The notes: a model not told the origin generated them from the letters alone. A DNA stretch of 64,000 nt from RUG12461 sp045661345 (GCA_045661345.1 JAZRFM010000005.1:97015-161014); one strand, 5' to 3'. Shown: positions 26,525 to 35,904, counted from the stretch's first letter. Translations and numbers: made by a program.

Positions 26525-27499
26525 TTATTTCATTGCATCATAATACGACGTGTCTACAGATTCTGCGATATCATAAACGGTTCGCATGATCTTGTTTTCA
26601 TTCAGGAAGCGGATGGTATCATTCAACGCATCCAGATCCTCCCCTGTAATCTCCACCGTATACCGGAATTTCGGAATGATCTCCCGGAGCTGCTCCGGCT
26701 CCACGGAAAGATCTTCGGCTACCGCGTTCAGGGTTTTTTCGTCTAAGGTATCCAGCTCTTTTGCAGCCCTTTGGTATTGCTCCAGAATGGCCGTCACCAC
26801 CTCCGGATTCGACTCCGCATATTGATCCCGTACGACGATGCCGTTGATCCCGGCCAACCCGCAGTCGGATCCTTCCCCGATGATTTTCGCACCGATTTCA
26901 TCACAGAGCCTCGTCACATTCGGTTCCCAGATGGAAACCGCATCCGCCTGTCCGGAGGAAAGAACCTGCTTCGCGTCCCCTGCGGCGATATTGACCAGCT
27001 GGATGTCGTTGATGGTGAGTCCTGCCGTTCCCAGGAATTTCTGTATCATATTATGGGCGGTGGAGCCGAAAACCGTGGCCACCCGTTTCCCGGCAAGGCC
27101 TGCCGCGTCTTTGACGCCGGAGCCGGCGGGTACCAGCACTGCATAGGAATCCGCGGCCCGTGCCGCGATGGCAACCACCTTTACCTCATTTTCGGGGGCG
27201 CATACCGTCACCACCGGCACGTCTCCGATCACACCGATATCCACATCTCCGGCAAGAAGCGCATCGTTCATCGGCGGACCGGAGGCAAACTCCTTCCACT
27301 CCACCAGAATCCCTTTCTTTAACAGCGCCTCCTCGATCCATCCATTTTCCTTCGCAATATACAGCGGGATGAATGCCGCTGATGGCTGAATCGCCATCCG
27401 CACCTTTCCGTTCGCACCGCTCCCCGGACCGGCGCATCCGGTGAACAGTCCCAGCAGAAGTATCATCACGCCGAGTGAACACGCCAGTCTTTTTTTCAT
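26525..27499 (-). CDS. Orphan ABC transporter substrate-binding lipoprotein (SsuA/NMT1-like)
   Basis: This 324-aa protein has a lipoprotein signal peptide with lipobox LFTGC near residue 22. The mature part fits the sulfonate/nitrate/NMT1-type binding protein fold (MAIQPSAAFIPLYIAKENGW, GDVDIGVIG, GSTAHNMIQKFL, ADAVSIWEPN). No permease or ATPase is nearby. It starts 3 nt after rpe, at the place where thiN often follows in the same operon of other Firmicutes, so a thiamine-precursor ligand is one guess; sulfonates or others are equally open. Confidence 0.85.
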   Translation of the reverse strand: MKKRLACSLGVMILLLGLFTGCAGPGSGANGKVRMAIQPSAAFIPLYIAKENGWIEEALLKKGILVEWKEFASGPPMNDALLAGDVDIGVIGDVPVVTVCAPENEVKVVAIAARAADSYAVLVPAGSGVKDAAGLAGKRVATVFGSTAHNMIQKFLGTAGLTINDIQLVNIAAGDAKQVLSSGQADAVSIWEPNVTRLCDEIGAKIIGEGSDCGLAGINGIVVRDQYAESNPEVVTAILEQYQRAAKELDTLDEKTLNAVAEDLSVEPEQLREIIPKFRYTVEITGEDLDALNDTIRFLNENKIMRTVYDIAESVDTSYYDAMK

Positions 27500-27502
27500 G
27501 CC

Positions 27503-28168
27503 CTACCCTCTCTGTTCCTCGGAAAGAATACGCAGGAAGTTCTCTGTGTTTTCCCGAATATCCCCGGCAAATACCGAACTGCCGGACACCACGATGTTCG
27601 CGCCTGCCGCGAGCACCTCTCCCACATTCTCCAAAGTGATCCCGCCGTCCACCTCGATATCTGTCTTTAATCCCCTTTTTTTGATGGTCTCCCGCAGCAT
27701 ACGCACCTTTTCCAGCGTATAGGGAATCAGCTTCTGTCCCCCGTACCCGGGATTTACCGTCATCACGAGCACCATGTCTATCTTTTCCAGCACCCATCCG
27801 ATCTGCTCGATGGGGGTGGCGGGGGAGAGTGCCACTCCCGCGATAATCCCTTTTTCATGGATCTTTTCGATGGTCGCATCCAGATGGGTAACCGCCTCCG
27901 CATGTACCGTGATGAGATCCGCTCCGCATTCATAAAACGCATCAATGTAGTGATCCGGATTCGTCACCATGAGATGCACATCGAAGATCCGTTCTGTGCA
28001 TTTGCGGATGGATCTTACCAGTGGCATCCCGAAGGATATATCCGGCACGAAGACCCCGTCCATGACGTCAATATGAAGGTATTGGGCTCCCGCACGGTCA
28101 AGTGTTTCGATCTGCTCTCCCAGCTTTGCAAAGTCAGCCGCCAGGATCGAGGGTGACAGACAATTCAT
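27503..28168 (-). CDS. rpe: Ribulose-phosphate 3-epimerase
   Basis: This 221-aa TIM-barrel enzyme of the pentose phosphate pathway has the N-terminal LSPSILAADFAKLG, metal/active residues in HIDVMDGVFVP, HLMV, TVNPGYGGQ and VDGGI, then VSGSSVF. Full family length. Its ATG overlaps the rsgA stop by four bases (ATGA), showing translational coupling within the prkC-rsgA-rpe operon. Confidence 0.96.
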   Translation of the reverse strand: MNCLSPSILAADFAKLGEQIETLDRAGAQYLHIDVMDGVFVPDISFGMPLVRSIRKCTERIFDVHLMVTNPDHYIDAFYECGADLITVHAEAVTHLDATIEKIHEKGIIAGVALSPATPIEQIGWVLEKIDMVLVMTVNPGYGGQKLIPYTLEKVRMLRETIKKRGLKTDIEVDGGITLENVGEVLAAGANIVVSGSSVFAGDIRENTENFLRILSEEQRG

Positions 28169-29049
28169 GCAAATCCCTTTCTTTCTTTTAATTCTTCATA
28201 AAACAGCCTGTAGTTTTCATATCTTGTGGGCGGAATGTGTCCCGCCTCCAGCGCGTCCTTGACAGCGCACCCCGGCTCCGCGAGATGACTGCATTGGGAA
28301 AATCTGCAGCGGGGAAGGAAGGGCTGAAACTCCGGATAATAGGAGGACAGCTCCTCTTTCCCGATCTCCGGCAGCAGGAGGGAACTGAATCCGGGGGTGT
28401 CCAGAATGTACCCGCCGTCTCCGAGAGAGATCAGTTCGCTGTGCCGGGTGGTATGCTTTCCGCGTTCAATCTTTTTGCTGACGTCGCCGGTCTCCATGGA
28501 AACCCTGCTCTGCAGGCAGTTGACGATGGTGGATTTCCCGACACCGGAAGGCCCTGCAACGGTGGTCATTTTCCGGTGCAAAAGCGCCTTCAGCTCCTTG
28601 ATCCCCTCCCCTGTCTTTCCGCAGGTGAGAATGACCTGACAGCCCGCGCCGCCATAGGTGCTTTCCATGGAGATCAGTTCCGCCTCCGTCGCAAGATCCC
28701 TTTTGTTCAGTGCCAAAATGACCGGCAATCCCTGCACAGCCATGCGCAGCAAAAACCGGTCCAGAAGGTTGCTATTCGGCTCAGGCTGATGAAGGGAAAA
28801 GATCACCAGCGCCTGATCCACATTGGAGACCGCGGGACGAAGCAGCGTACACTTCCGGGGAAGGATCTCTGTCACATTCCCTTCCCGGCCGGCCGGATCC
28901 GTGACCTCCATCCGGACCAGATCCCCCACAAGAGGTTTCACCCCTTCCTTCCGGAAAAGCCCCTTCGCCTTACATGCGTAAACACCGTCTCCCTCGACAT
29001 CCACATAGTAGAACCCCGCGATGCCCTTTACAATCCTGCCCTGCTTCAT
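28165..29049 (-). CDS. rsgA: Ribosome small subunit-dependent GTPase RsgA
   Basis: This 294-aa GTPase acts in 30S subunit maturation. It has an OB-fold (about 1-70), a circularly permuted G domain (NKRDL, then GPSGVGKST, then DTPGFSS) and a C-terminal zinc finger (CRFSQCSHLAEPGC). I chose ATG 29049, which shares one base with the prkC stop (TGATG); upstream in-frame codons lie inside prkC. Confidence 0.96.
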   Translation of the reverse strand: MKQGRIVKGIAGFYYVDVEGDGVYACKAKGLFRKEGVKPLVGDLVRMEVTDPAGREGNVTEILPRKCTLLRPAVSNVDQALVIFSLHQPEPNSNLLDRFLLRMAVQGLPVILALNKRDLATEAELISMESTYGGAGCQVILTCGKTGEGIKELKALLHRKMTTVAGPSGVGKSTIVNCLQSRVSMETGDVSKKIERGKHTTRHSELISLGDGGYILDTPGFSSLLLPEIGKEELSSYYPEFQPFLPRCRFSQCSHLAEPGCAVKDALEAGHIPPTRYENYRLFYEELKERKGFA

Positions 29050-31307
29050 CAATTGGTCTGGGCGAAGGTGACCGAAATGGGATAGGTGGCGTTGTTCTGC
29101 GTGCTGCCATCTGCCAGGGTCCATGTGATGTACAGCTGACCGGTGGGGGTGGGAAGGTTATTGGCACTCACCGCGAAGCTCCTGGTTCCGTCCGCGTTGG
29201 TCGCGAAGGAGGAAACCGCCGTGTCTCCGATGATGACATTGCCGTTGGCATCCGTCAGACGGTAGGTAGCTGCGACAACCGAATCCCCGGGCACGCTGAC
29301 ATTCGCGCTGTAGGCATAGGCCTGTCCGCCCTTGCTGACGGCGATCAGCACCTCGCTGCCCTTTTGCACCGCAGTACCCGCCGTGGGGCTCGTGGCGATG
29401 ACTTTCCCCGCCGCATAAGTGGTATTGTATTCCTGATTGACCGTTACCTTGCAGCCGTAGGCATTCTGCAGTTCACTGACGGCTGTGTTCTGATCCTGCC
29501 CGGCATAATTGGGCATCACAAAGTTCTGCTCCTCTTCCTCGCCGGTGCTGACCTTGACGGTAATGGTGTCGCCCGCCTTTGCGGCTGCGCCGGAAGCCGG
29601 TGTGGTGGAAATGACCTTGCCCTCTTCCACGCTGCTGCTGGCTTCCTCCACCTTGTTGACCTCAAAACCGGCACCCTCCAGCGTCGACTTCGCTGTCTCA
29701 AAATCCTGTCCGCTGACATCCGGCACCGACAGCTCACCCTTGCCGCTGCTCACGTAAACCTTGACCGTGGTGTTGGCAGGAACGGTGGTTCCCGGTTCCA
29801 CATCCTGGCTCACGATCTGATCCTTGTCATAATCATCGGAGGACTGATAGCCCACCAGGAAAATGCCGAGCCCCATTTCATTCAGGGTACTCTTGGCCTG
29901 GTCAAAGCTCATTCCTCTCAGCTCGATCATGGTCACGCCGTCAGCGGCTTCCGCAGGCTCCTCCTCCGCTTCACTCTCTGTCACAAGCTCCGTCTCGGTC
30001 TGGGTCTCGGTCTCCGTTTGCTTGTCGGCTCCCTTACCGGGCATCTTCCCGAAGAGGTTGATCAGCAGATAGATGATAATAATCCCGATGACAACCGCCG
30101 CCACGATACCGAGGATCGTCACGACCTTTTCCATGCCGGGATTCAGGACGCCGCCTTCCTCCTCATCCTCATACTCTCCGTCATCGTAGAATTCGCCTTC
30201 TTCGTATTCCCCCGCCTCGTATTCATCGTAGGGCTCGTCCTCCTCATAGGGCTCCTCGATCTCATCGGACTCCCAGTCATGGGATCTCCTGCTCTTCTGC
30301 TTCTGCGTGTTCCTGGCAGACTGCTTCGCTGTCTGTTTTTCGGAAGGCTTCTGCCTCGCAGACTCTCTCGAAACATCCGGCGTCAGGATCTGATTGGCCT
30401 GCCGTTTGATCTCGTTGATCTCGTCCTCCCGGATCACCTTGGTGGCACCACCGGCAGCTGCTGTCTCCAGCGTGACAAAATCCTCCTCCGGATTGATCAA
30501 GGCACGCTTCAGATCCACCAGCAGATCCGCCATGGCCTGATAGCGGCGATCCGGGCTCTTCTGCGTACACTTCATGATGATCTTTTCGAGGTTGTGGGGC
30601 AGATCCGGCGCATACCTGCTGGGGGGAATCATGTCCTCCTGCAGATGCTGGATCGCCACAGCCACAGCGGTGTCTCCGTCAAAGGGAACACGCCCCGTTA
30701 CCATCTCATACATCACAATCCCGAGGGAATAAATATCGCTTTTGTGATCGACAAAGCCGTTCCTCGCCTGCTCGGGGGAGCTGTAATGGACGGAGCCCAT
30801 GACGTCGGAGTGGATCGTATTGCTGGAAGCCGCACGGGCAATGCCGAAATCCGTCACTTTCACCTTGCCGTCGGTGCTGATCATGATATTCTGGGGCTTG
30901 ATGTCCCGGTGAATGATCTGCTTCATGTGGGCCGCCTCAATACCGCGCCCGACCTGGATCGCGATGCTGATGGCCTCTTTATAGTTCAGCTGTCCTTTTT
31001 TCTCAATGTAGGTCTTCAGGGTCACGCCTTCGATGCATTCCATCACGATGTAATACATCCCGTCCTCGCTGCCTACATCATACACATTGACGATATTCGG
31101 ATGCTCCAGACCCGCCGCCGAGGACGCCTCCGCATGGAACTTGGATACAAAGGTGGTATCCTCACTGAACTCCTGCTTCAACACCTTGATCGCCACAAAC
31201 CGTCCCAGCACCTGGTCTTTGGCTTTATAGACATCGGACATCCCGCCGGCGCCGATCTTTCCCAGCACCTCGTAACGATCCGCAATAAACATTCCTTCCT
31301 TGATCAT
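29049..31307 (-). CDS. prkC: PASTA-domain serine/threonine kinase PrkC
   Basis: This 752-aa membrane kinase has a cytoplasmic Hanks-type kinase domain (about 1-270: GAGGMSDVYKA, HRDIKPQNIM, DFGIA), an acidic, repetitive juxtamembrane region (EEDEPYDEYEAGEYEEGE), one TM (about 362-384), three PASTA repeats (about 425-630) and a C-terminal beta-rich domain. PASTA domains sense muropeptide or lipid II; the kinase is usually paired with the PP2C phosphatase encoded 44 nt upstream. Acidic tail length and the extra C-terminal domain are variable in this family. Confidence 0.95.
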   Translation of the reverse strand: MIKEGMFIADRYEVLGKIGAGGMSDVYKAKDQVLGRFVAIKVLKQEFSEDTTFVSKFHAEASSAAGLEHPNIVNVYDVGSEDGMYYIVMECIEGVTLKTYIEKKGQLNYKEAISIAIQVGRGIEAAHMKQIIHRDIKPQNIMISTDGKVKVTDFGIARAASSNTIHSDVMGSVHYSSPEQARNGFVDHKSDIYSLGIVMYEMVTGRVPFDGDTAVAVAIQHLQEDMIPPSRYAPDLPHNLEKIIMKCTQKSPDRRYQAMADLLVDLKRALINPEEDFVTLETAAAGGATKVIREDEINEIKRQANQILTPDVSRESARQKPSEKQTAKQSARNTQKQKSRRSHDWESDEIEEPYEEDEPYDEYEAGEYEEGEFYDDGEYEDEEEGGVLNPGMEKVVTILGIVAAVVIGIIIIYLLINLFGKMPGKGADKQTETETQTETELVTESEAEEEPAEAADGVTMIELRGMSFDQAKSTLNEMGLGIFLVGYQSSDDYDKDQIVSQDVEPGTTVPANTTVKVYVSSGKGELSVPDVSGQDFETAKSTLEGAGFEVNKVEEASSSVEEGKVISTTPASGAAAKAGDTITVKVSTGEEEEQNFVMPNYAGQDQNTAVSELQNAYGCKVTVNQEYNTTYAAGKVIATSPTAGTAVQKGSEVLIAVSKGGQAYAYSANVSVPGDSVVAATYRLTDANGNVIIGDTAVSSFATNADGTRSFAVSANNLPTPTGQLYITWTLADGSTQNNATYPISVTFAQTN

Positions 31308-31351
31308 GATTGCTTTTCCTCTCTCCAGTTCTTTCGTGATGATCTGCTTCT

Positions 31352-32083
31352 TCAGTCCGCAAACGGCTCCACCAGCACGACAGAGATATTGTCCCGCCCG
31401 CCGTTTTCGTTTGCGCTTTGTACCAGCTTCATGGACTGCTCCACGATATCCCGCTGACCGATAATAATACGTCGGATATCCTCATCATCTACCATGTTGG
31501 TCAGCCCGTCCGTGCACATCAGAATCTCATCGCCCTTTTGGAGCTCCCGCTCGAAAAAGTCGATCTGTACGTTCGGCTCCGCGCCGATGGCCCGGGTGAT
31601 GATATTCTTTTCGGGAGAAATCCGCGCTTCCTGCGCATCCATTTCCCCGATCTTTACCATCTCCTGTACGTAGGAATGATCCTCCGTGATCTGTCTGATC
31701 TCGCTCCCGTTGACCACATAAAGCCGGCTGTCCCCGACGTTTGCAATCAGGGCCTTGTTCTCCTCGATCACAAGGGCCACCAGTGTTGTGCCCATGCCAA
31801 AAAGCGCAGGGTCATTGACTGCCTGCGATATCAATCTGCGGTTGGTCTCCTCAATGGCATCCGAAAGGAGGACCTTCGGATCCTCTCCCGGAAGCTCCTG
31901 CAGCAGGGAAACCACCGTCTCCACGGTATATTTGGATGCATAGTCACCGGCATTATGGCCGCCCATCCCATCCGCAACAAGGAACAGATTCGGCAGCACG
32001 CCAACCGGTGTATCGGAAGTATAGACGTAATCTTGATTCGTCTCACGGAGACGTCCAATATCCGTAATGGAAAAAGTCTTCAT
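31352..32083 (-). CDS. prpC: PP2C-type serine/threonine phosphatase (PrpC/Stp)
   Basis: This 243-aa soluble PPM phosphatase has the metal-binding motifs DGMGGHNAG, NVGDSR, and near the C-terminus GGRDNISVVLVEP; it lacks a membrane anchor. It reverses PrkC phosphorylation. Its start overlaps the rlmN stop by four bases and prkC follows. Confidence 0.95.
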   Translation of the reverse strand: MKTFSITDIGRLRETNQDYVYTSDTPVGVLPNLFLVADGMGGHNAGDYASKYTVETVVSLLQELPGEDPKVLLSDAIEETNRRLISQAVNDPALFGMGTTLVALVIEENKALIANVGDSRLYVVNGSEIRQITEDHSYVQEMVKIGEMDAQEARISPEKNIITRAIGAEPNVQIDFFERELQKGDEILMCTDGLTNMVDDEDIRRIIIGQRDIVEQSMKLVQSANENGGRDNISVVLVEPFAD

Positions 32084-33102
32084 TCCTCAAATCTCCTGCG
32101 TAGCTGTCCGCATGCGCCGTCAATATCACGACCCATACCTCTTCTAATTGTACTATTTATTCCTTTTTTTTCAAGTTTATTTTGAAAGCGGAGAACCGCG
32201 GCGCTGTCCGGTTCTGCGCAGTCACGCTCCTCCACCGGATTGACCGGGATCAGATTGACATGGCAGTTCATCCCCGCCAGCAATGCCGCCAGCTCCCCGG
32301 CATCCTCCACCCCGTCATTCTTCCCCGCAATGAGACTGTATTCAAAGGTCACGCGGCGCCCTGTCCTGTCAAAGTAATACCGGCACGCCTCCATCACATC
32401 CTCCAGGGGAAACCGCTTTGCCACCGGCATCAGCGCCTCCCGCTTCTCCTGGGTCGCCGCATGCAATGACACCGCCAGCGTCAGCTGCAGCCCTTCCTCC
32501 GCAAGCTTTCTGATTTCCGGCACCAGCCCGCAGGTGGACACCGTGATACTGCGCATACTGAGATTCTGCCCCCGGGGATCCGTCACCAGCGCAAGAAACC
32601 GGCGCACATTCTCATAATTATCCAGCGGTTCTCCCATCCCCATCACCACCACATGGTCGATCCGTTCCCCCACATCCTTCCCGATGCGGTAAACCTGGGC
32701 AAGCATCTCGGAAGCCGTGAGGTTTCTCGACAGCCCGCCCAGTGTGGACGCGCAGAACCTGCAGCCCTGCCGGCAGCCCACCTGCGAAGAGATACAGACC
32801 GACCGCCCGTAATCATGGGGCAGATACACGCTCTCCACCTTTTCCCCGTCCCCCAGGGCAAACAGATACTTCCTGGTGCCATCCGCCGACTCCTGCACCG
32901 TCACCTGCGCCGCATCCAAAATCTCTGCCTCCTCCCGGAGCCGCTGCCGCAGCTCCTTCGACAGATTCGACATCCCCTCAAAATCATCACACCTCTTGTT
33001 ATGCAGCCAGTCAAACACCTGCTTCGCCCGGTACTTCGGCTGCTGCAACTCCTCGAGGAACCCCTCCAGCTCTTCCATTGTCAGGGATTTGATATCCTTC
33101 AT
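32080..33102 (-). CDS. rlmN: Dual-specificity 23S rRNA/tRNA methyltransferase RlmN
   Basis: This 340-aa radical SAM enzyme makes 2-methyladenosine at 23S A2503 and tRNA A37. The CRQGCRFC cluster motif is near residue 113, methyl-carrier Cys near the C-terminus in GACGQL, and VVMGMGEPLDNY is typical. Length is normal. Upstream lies a 591-nt structured intergenic region, so its translation may depend on read-through from rsmB or an unseen promoter. Confidence 0.96.
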   Translation of the reverse strand: MKDIKSLTMEELEGFLEELQQPKYRAKQVFDWLHNKRCDDFEGMSNLSKELRQRLREEAEILDAAQVTVQESADGTRKYLFALGDGEKVESVYLPHDYGRSVCISSQVGCRQGCRFCASTLGGLSRNLTASEMLAQVYRIGKDVGERIDHVVVMGMGEPLDNYENVRRFLALVTDPRGQNLSMRSITVSTCGLVPEIRKLAEEGLQLTLAVSLHAATQEKREALMPVAKRFPLEDVMEACRYYFDRTGRRVTFEYSLIAGKNDGVEDAGELAALLAGMNCHVNLIPVNPVEERDCAEPDSAAVLRFQNKLEKKGINSTIRRGMGRDIDGACGQLRRRFEE

Positions 33103-33162
33103 ACGCTTTCCTTTCTCTACTCTCTACTCTACCCCCTGCCCCTCGGACGGGCTCCACCTCCC

Positions 33163-33393
33163 GGGCATGTCAGCCTGCATCCAAAACCGTTTACTGGTTT
33201 CGGAGCCAAGAGCTTTTATGCATTTGAGCAAGGTCCCTGTCTCCGGACGCAGCCGGTACCAACGCGCCCTCCATGGCGCATGGTACCTGGATTCGTCCTC
33301 CCTGGCGAATCCCTGCTGGCATCACCATCAAATGCCAAAAAGCTCTATGCTCCTCAACACGTTGCACCGTTTTGGATACAGCCCGGCATGCCC
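33163..33393. repeat. Large imperfect palindrome A in the rsmB-rlmN gap
   Basis: Left arm about 33163-33227, right arm about 33329-33393. The arms pair imperfectly: GGGCATG(T/C)C, CTG(C/T)ATCCAAAAC, and AGAGCTTTTT/GCATTTGA blocks recur inverted. The centre holds GGTACC on both sides (33255, 33282). The 33103-33693 gap has no convincing coding frame on either strand. Confidence 0.7.
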
Positions 33394-33660
33394 TGGCGCA
33401 GGGCGACGGTTGGCTTTTCACAGGCACAGCGGAATGCTTTGTGAGCGAGATTGTGATTCTTATCAGATTTCTCAATGTCTCGCAACGAGCGCACAGGGAT
33501 GTGCGCGAGAGCGAGCATCTGCCATGGATGGCAGGTTGCGAGCGGTTGCGGAAGGGGCAATGCATGGGCAAATCTGATTAGAAGCACATCGAGCGAGCAT
33601 GCGCAGTTCCGCTGGGGCTGTGAGAAGCCAGCAGGAGCCCGGCCGGCCGGGGGGCATGCC
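33385..33660. repeat. Large imperfect palindrome B in the rsmB-rlmN gap
   Basis: Left arm about 33385-33470, right arm about 33571-33660, both bordered by GGCATGCC. Inverted matches include GGCTT(T/C)TCACAG, CAGCGGAA and ATCAGATTT. Smaller hairpins (GCGCACAGGGATGTGCGC; CTGCCATGGATGGCAG) lie in the loop. It abuts palindrome A at the shared GGCATGCC. Confidence 0.7.
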
Positions 33661-33661
33661 C

Positions 33662-33693
33662 GGGAGGGGGCGGGGGAGGTACCGGGGGCGGGG
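33662..33693 (+). other. G-quadruplex-type motif immediately after rsmB
   Basis: Plus-strand runs GGG, GGGGG, GGGGG, GGGGG and GGGG are separated by loops of 1, 1, 7 and 1 bases. It lies directly next to the rsmB stop codon (33694) and would be on the template strand for operon transcription. Confidence 0.7.
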
Positions 33694-34974
33694 TCAGCAG
33701 CGCTGGGCCAGCATGTAGTAGAAGCCGTCCTGGAGGGCCGGCTCCGGGAGGAGCTGGCCCTCCTTCCGCTTCCGGAAGGAGGGGAAGGAGTCGCAGAACC
33801 AGGCGGCATTGTCTTCGTTTTCTTCGTGTGTGATGGTGCAGGTGCTGTAGAACAGAAGCCCTCCGGGCTTGACGTAGCGCTGCGCGGTGGAGAGGATCTC
33901 CCGCTGGAGGGCGGCAAGGTCAGTGATCTCCCGGGGTGTGATGCGGTAGCGGATCTCGGGCTTGCGGCCGAGGACTCCGAGGCCGGAACAGGGGAGATCC
34001 GCGATGACAAGGTCTGCCCGGGACTCCCAGGCGGGGTCAAAAAGACGTGCGTCGGCTGCCTCGGCGTGGATGCTCCCCAGGTGGCAGCGCTGCACGTTTT
34101 CGCGGATCAGGGATACTTTGCTCTCCGTAAGGTCACGGCAGGTAAGGCTGCACCCGTCGCCGAGGAGAGAGGCCAGAAAAAGGGACTTGCCTCCCGGGGC
34201 TCCGCAAAGGTCCAGCACTTCCATGGACGGGTGCAGGGGGATCTCGGAGAGGGCACGCATGGAACTGATATCCTGGACAAAGAACAGCCCCTCCCGGAAG
34301 GTCTGCATGGCCGAAAGGCGCTGGATCCCGGACAGGAAATAGGCGCCGGGAAGGTCTGGCGCCGGAGTGACTTTGACCCCCTCTGCGTCCCACCGGGAAA
34401 GCAGATCGGCTTCTGTTAGCGTCGGCTTTGTCAGGTGGACAGCCAGGGGGGCGCTGCCGAAAAAGCTTTTCAGGATGGACTCGGTGGTTTCCTTTCCGTA
34501 GGAGTTTGTCCAGCGGTCCACGATCCACCGGGGCATGGAATAGCGGATGGAAAGGGAGTCCGGGAGCAGGAGCTTGTCCTTTTCCCGGACAATGGTGCGA
34601 AGCACCCCGTTGACAAAGCCCTTGAGGTTACGAAAGCCTCTTCGCTCCGCCAGAGAGACCGCTTCGTTGACCGAGGCGCGGGGAGGGATCGCGTCCATGT
34701 AAAAGATCTCATAAACCGCCATCCTGAGGATGTTGCGGATCACCTTCTTCTGCTTTTTTACCGGTACACTGGAAAACTGCCCGATGATCTCATCGAGCAG
34801 CAGCAGGTTTTCCAGCACGCCCTCCACCAGACGCTGGATCAGGGCGCGTTTCGTTTTTTCAAAATAGGCGTACTTGTCCAGAACATCGCGCAGCGCGATA
34901 TGACTGTAGGTCTGACCAGAGGTCACGGAAAGGAGAATATCGAGAGACAGATCCCGTGCAGCCGGTTCTTTCAT
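33694..34974 (-). CDS. rsmB: 16S rRNA m5C967 methyltransferase RsmB
   Basis: This 426-aa protein has an N-terminal NusB-like RNA-binding domain (about 1-140) and a C-terminal SAM methyltransferase domain with DLCGAPGGKS (SAM loop) and the catalytic DLPCSGLG motif; a second Cys in YSTCT follows. It is in the usual place after fmt, whose start overlaps... here rsmB starts four bases before the fmt stop on the same strand (ATGA overlap). Confidence 0.95.
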   Translation of the reverse strand: MKEPAARDLSLDILLSVTSGQTYSHIALRDVLDKYAYFEKTKRALIQRLVEGVLENLLLLDEIIGQFSSVPVKKQKKVIRNILRMAVYEIFYMDAIPPRASVNEAVSLAERRGFRNLKGFVNGVLRTIVREKDKLLLPDSLSIRYSMPRWIVDRWTNSYGKETTESILKSFFGSAPLAVHLTKPTLTEADLLSRWDAEGVKVTPAPDLPGAYFLSGIQRLSAMQTFREGLFFVQDISSMRALSEIPLHPSMEVLDLCGAPGGKSLFLASLLGDGCSLTCRDLTESKVSLIRENVQRCHLGSIHAEAADARLFDPAWESRADLVIADLPCSGLGVLGRKPEIRYRITPREITDLAALQREILSTAQRYVKPGGLLFYSTCTITHEENEDNAAWFCDSFPSFRKRKEGQLLPEPALQDGFYYMLAQRC

Positions 34975-35903
34975 AGGACGGTCCCCTGGGGGAGCGGGAA
35001 CCCGCGCAGAAATGCGGCAGCGTCCATCCGTTTTTTCCCTTCCAGCTGCACCTCGGTGAGACAGAGAGCGCCGTCACCGGTCTGTACCACCAGGGCTTCC
35101 TTTGTCTCCAGAAGGGTGCCGGGAGGGTCCGTATGACCGGAAAAGTCCCCGTTTGCAACCCTTGCCTTCCAGATTTTCAGGGTTTTTTTGTTGCAGAAGG
35201 TATAGGCTCCCGGCCAGGGAGAAAGGCCCCGTACTCTCCGCTCCAGCACAGCCGCGGGAAGTGTCCAGTCCATCTTTCCCATGGATTTGTCGATCTTGCC
35301 GGTTGAGGTGGCCAGGGTGTGATCCTGAGGAGTGGGGACCGCCGTGCCCTTTTCGATGGCCTCGATGGTATCACAAAGGAGCTCGGCTCCGAGGGAGGCC
35401 AGCTTCTCAAAAAGGCTCCCCGCCGTTTCCTCCGGGTCCAGAGGAATCGCCTTTTGGGCATACATGTCCCCTGTATCCACCCCGGTGTCCATCCGCATGA
35501 TGGTGACGCCGGATTCTTTTTCCCCCTCCAGAACGGCCCACTGGATGGGGGATGCCCCGCGGTATTTGGGGAGGAGGGATGCATGCACGTTGATGCAGCC
35601 GAAGGGTGCCATGGTCAGGATCTCCTCCGGCAGGATCTGTCCGAAGGCCGCTACAACGATCATGTCCGGCTTCTGCTCCCGCAAAACGGCGATATTTTCC
35701 GGATCCCGGATCTTTTTGGGTTGAAAGACCGGAATGGAAAGGCGCATGGCCGCTTCCTTCACGGGGGAAAAGGAGACCTGACCGCCCCGTCCCTTTGGCT
35801 TGTCCGGCTGTGTCACGGCCAGCACGATGTCGTGACCACGGGAAGCCATTGCTTCCAGGATGCCCACGGAAAAATCCGGGGTGCCCATAAAGATAATCCG
35901 CAT
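34971..35903 (-). CDS. fmt: Methionyl-tRNA formyltransferase
   Basis: This 310-aa protein formylates initiator Met-tRNA. It has an N-terminal formyltransferase domain (MRIIFMGTPDFSVG; NVHASLLPKYRGASPI; MDTGVDTGD) and a C-terminal OB-fold. I chose ATG 35903 because the family starts with this MRIIFMGTP motif; upstream in-frame codons run through def. The start lies 1 nt after the def stop. Confidence 0.96.
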   Translation of the reverse strand: MRIIFMGTPDFSVGILEAMASRGHDIVLAVTQPDKPKGRGGQVSFSPVKEAAMRLSIPVFQPKKIRDPENIAVLREQKPDMIVVAAFGQILPEEILTMAPFGCINVHASLLPKYRGASPIQWAVLEGEKESGVTIMRMDTGVDTGDMYAQKAIPLDPEETAGSLFEKLASLGAELLCDTIEAIEKGTAVPTPQDHTLATSTGKIDKSMGKMDWTLPAAVLERRVRGLSPWPGAYTFCNKKTLKIWKARVANGDFSGHTDPPGTLLETKEALVVQTGDGALCLTEVQLEGKKRMDAAAFLRGFPLPQGTVL

Positions 35904-35904
35904 A

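Noticed and set aside
28974..31457. Long open frame on the plus strand opposite prkC
   Set aside because: Composition rich in His, Leu, Arg and Gly without motifs, no ribosome binding site, and it runs antisense to a clear PASTA kinase. It is a by-product of high-GC codon use.
33354..34040. Minus-strand frame of about 228 codons across the rsmB 3' end and the palindromic gap
   Set aside because: Very Ser/Pro/Arg-rich, overlaps rsmB in another frame and the inverted repeats; no start signal.
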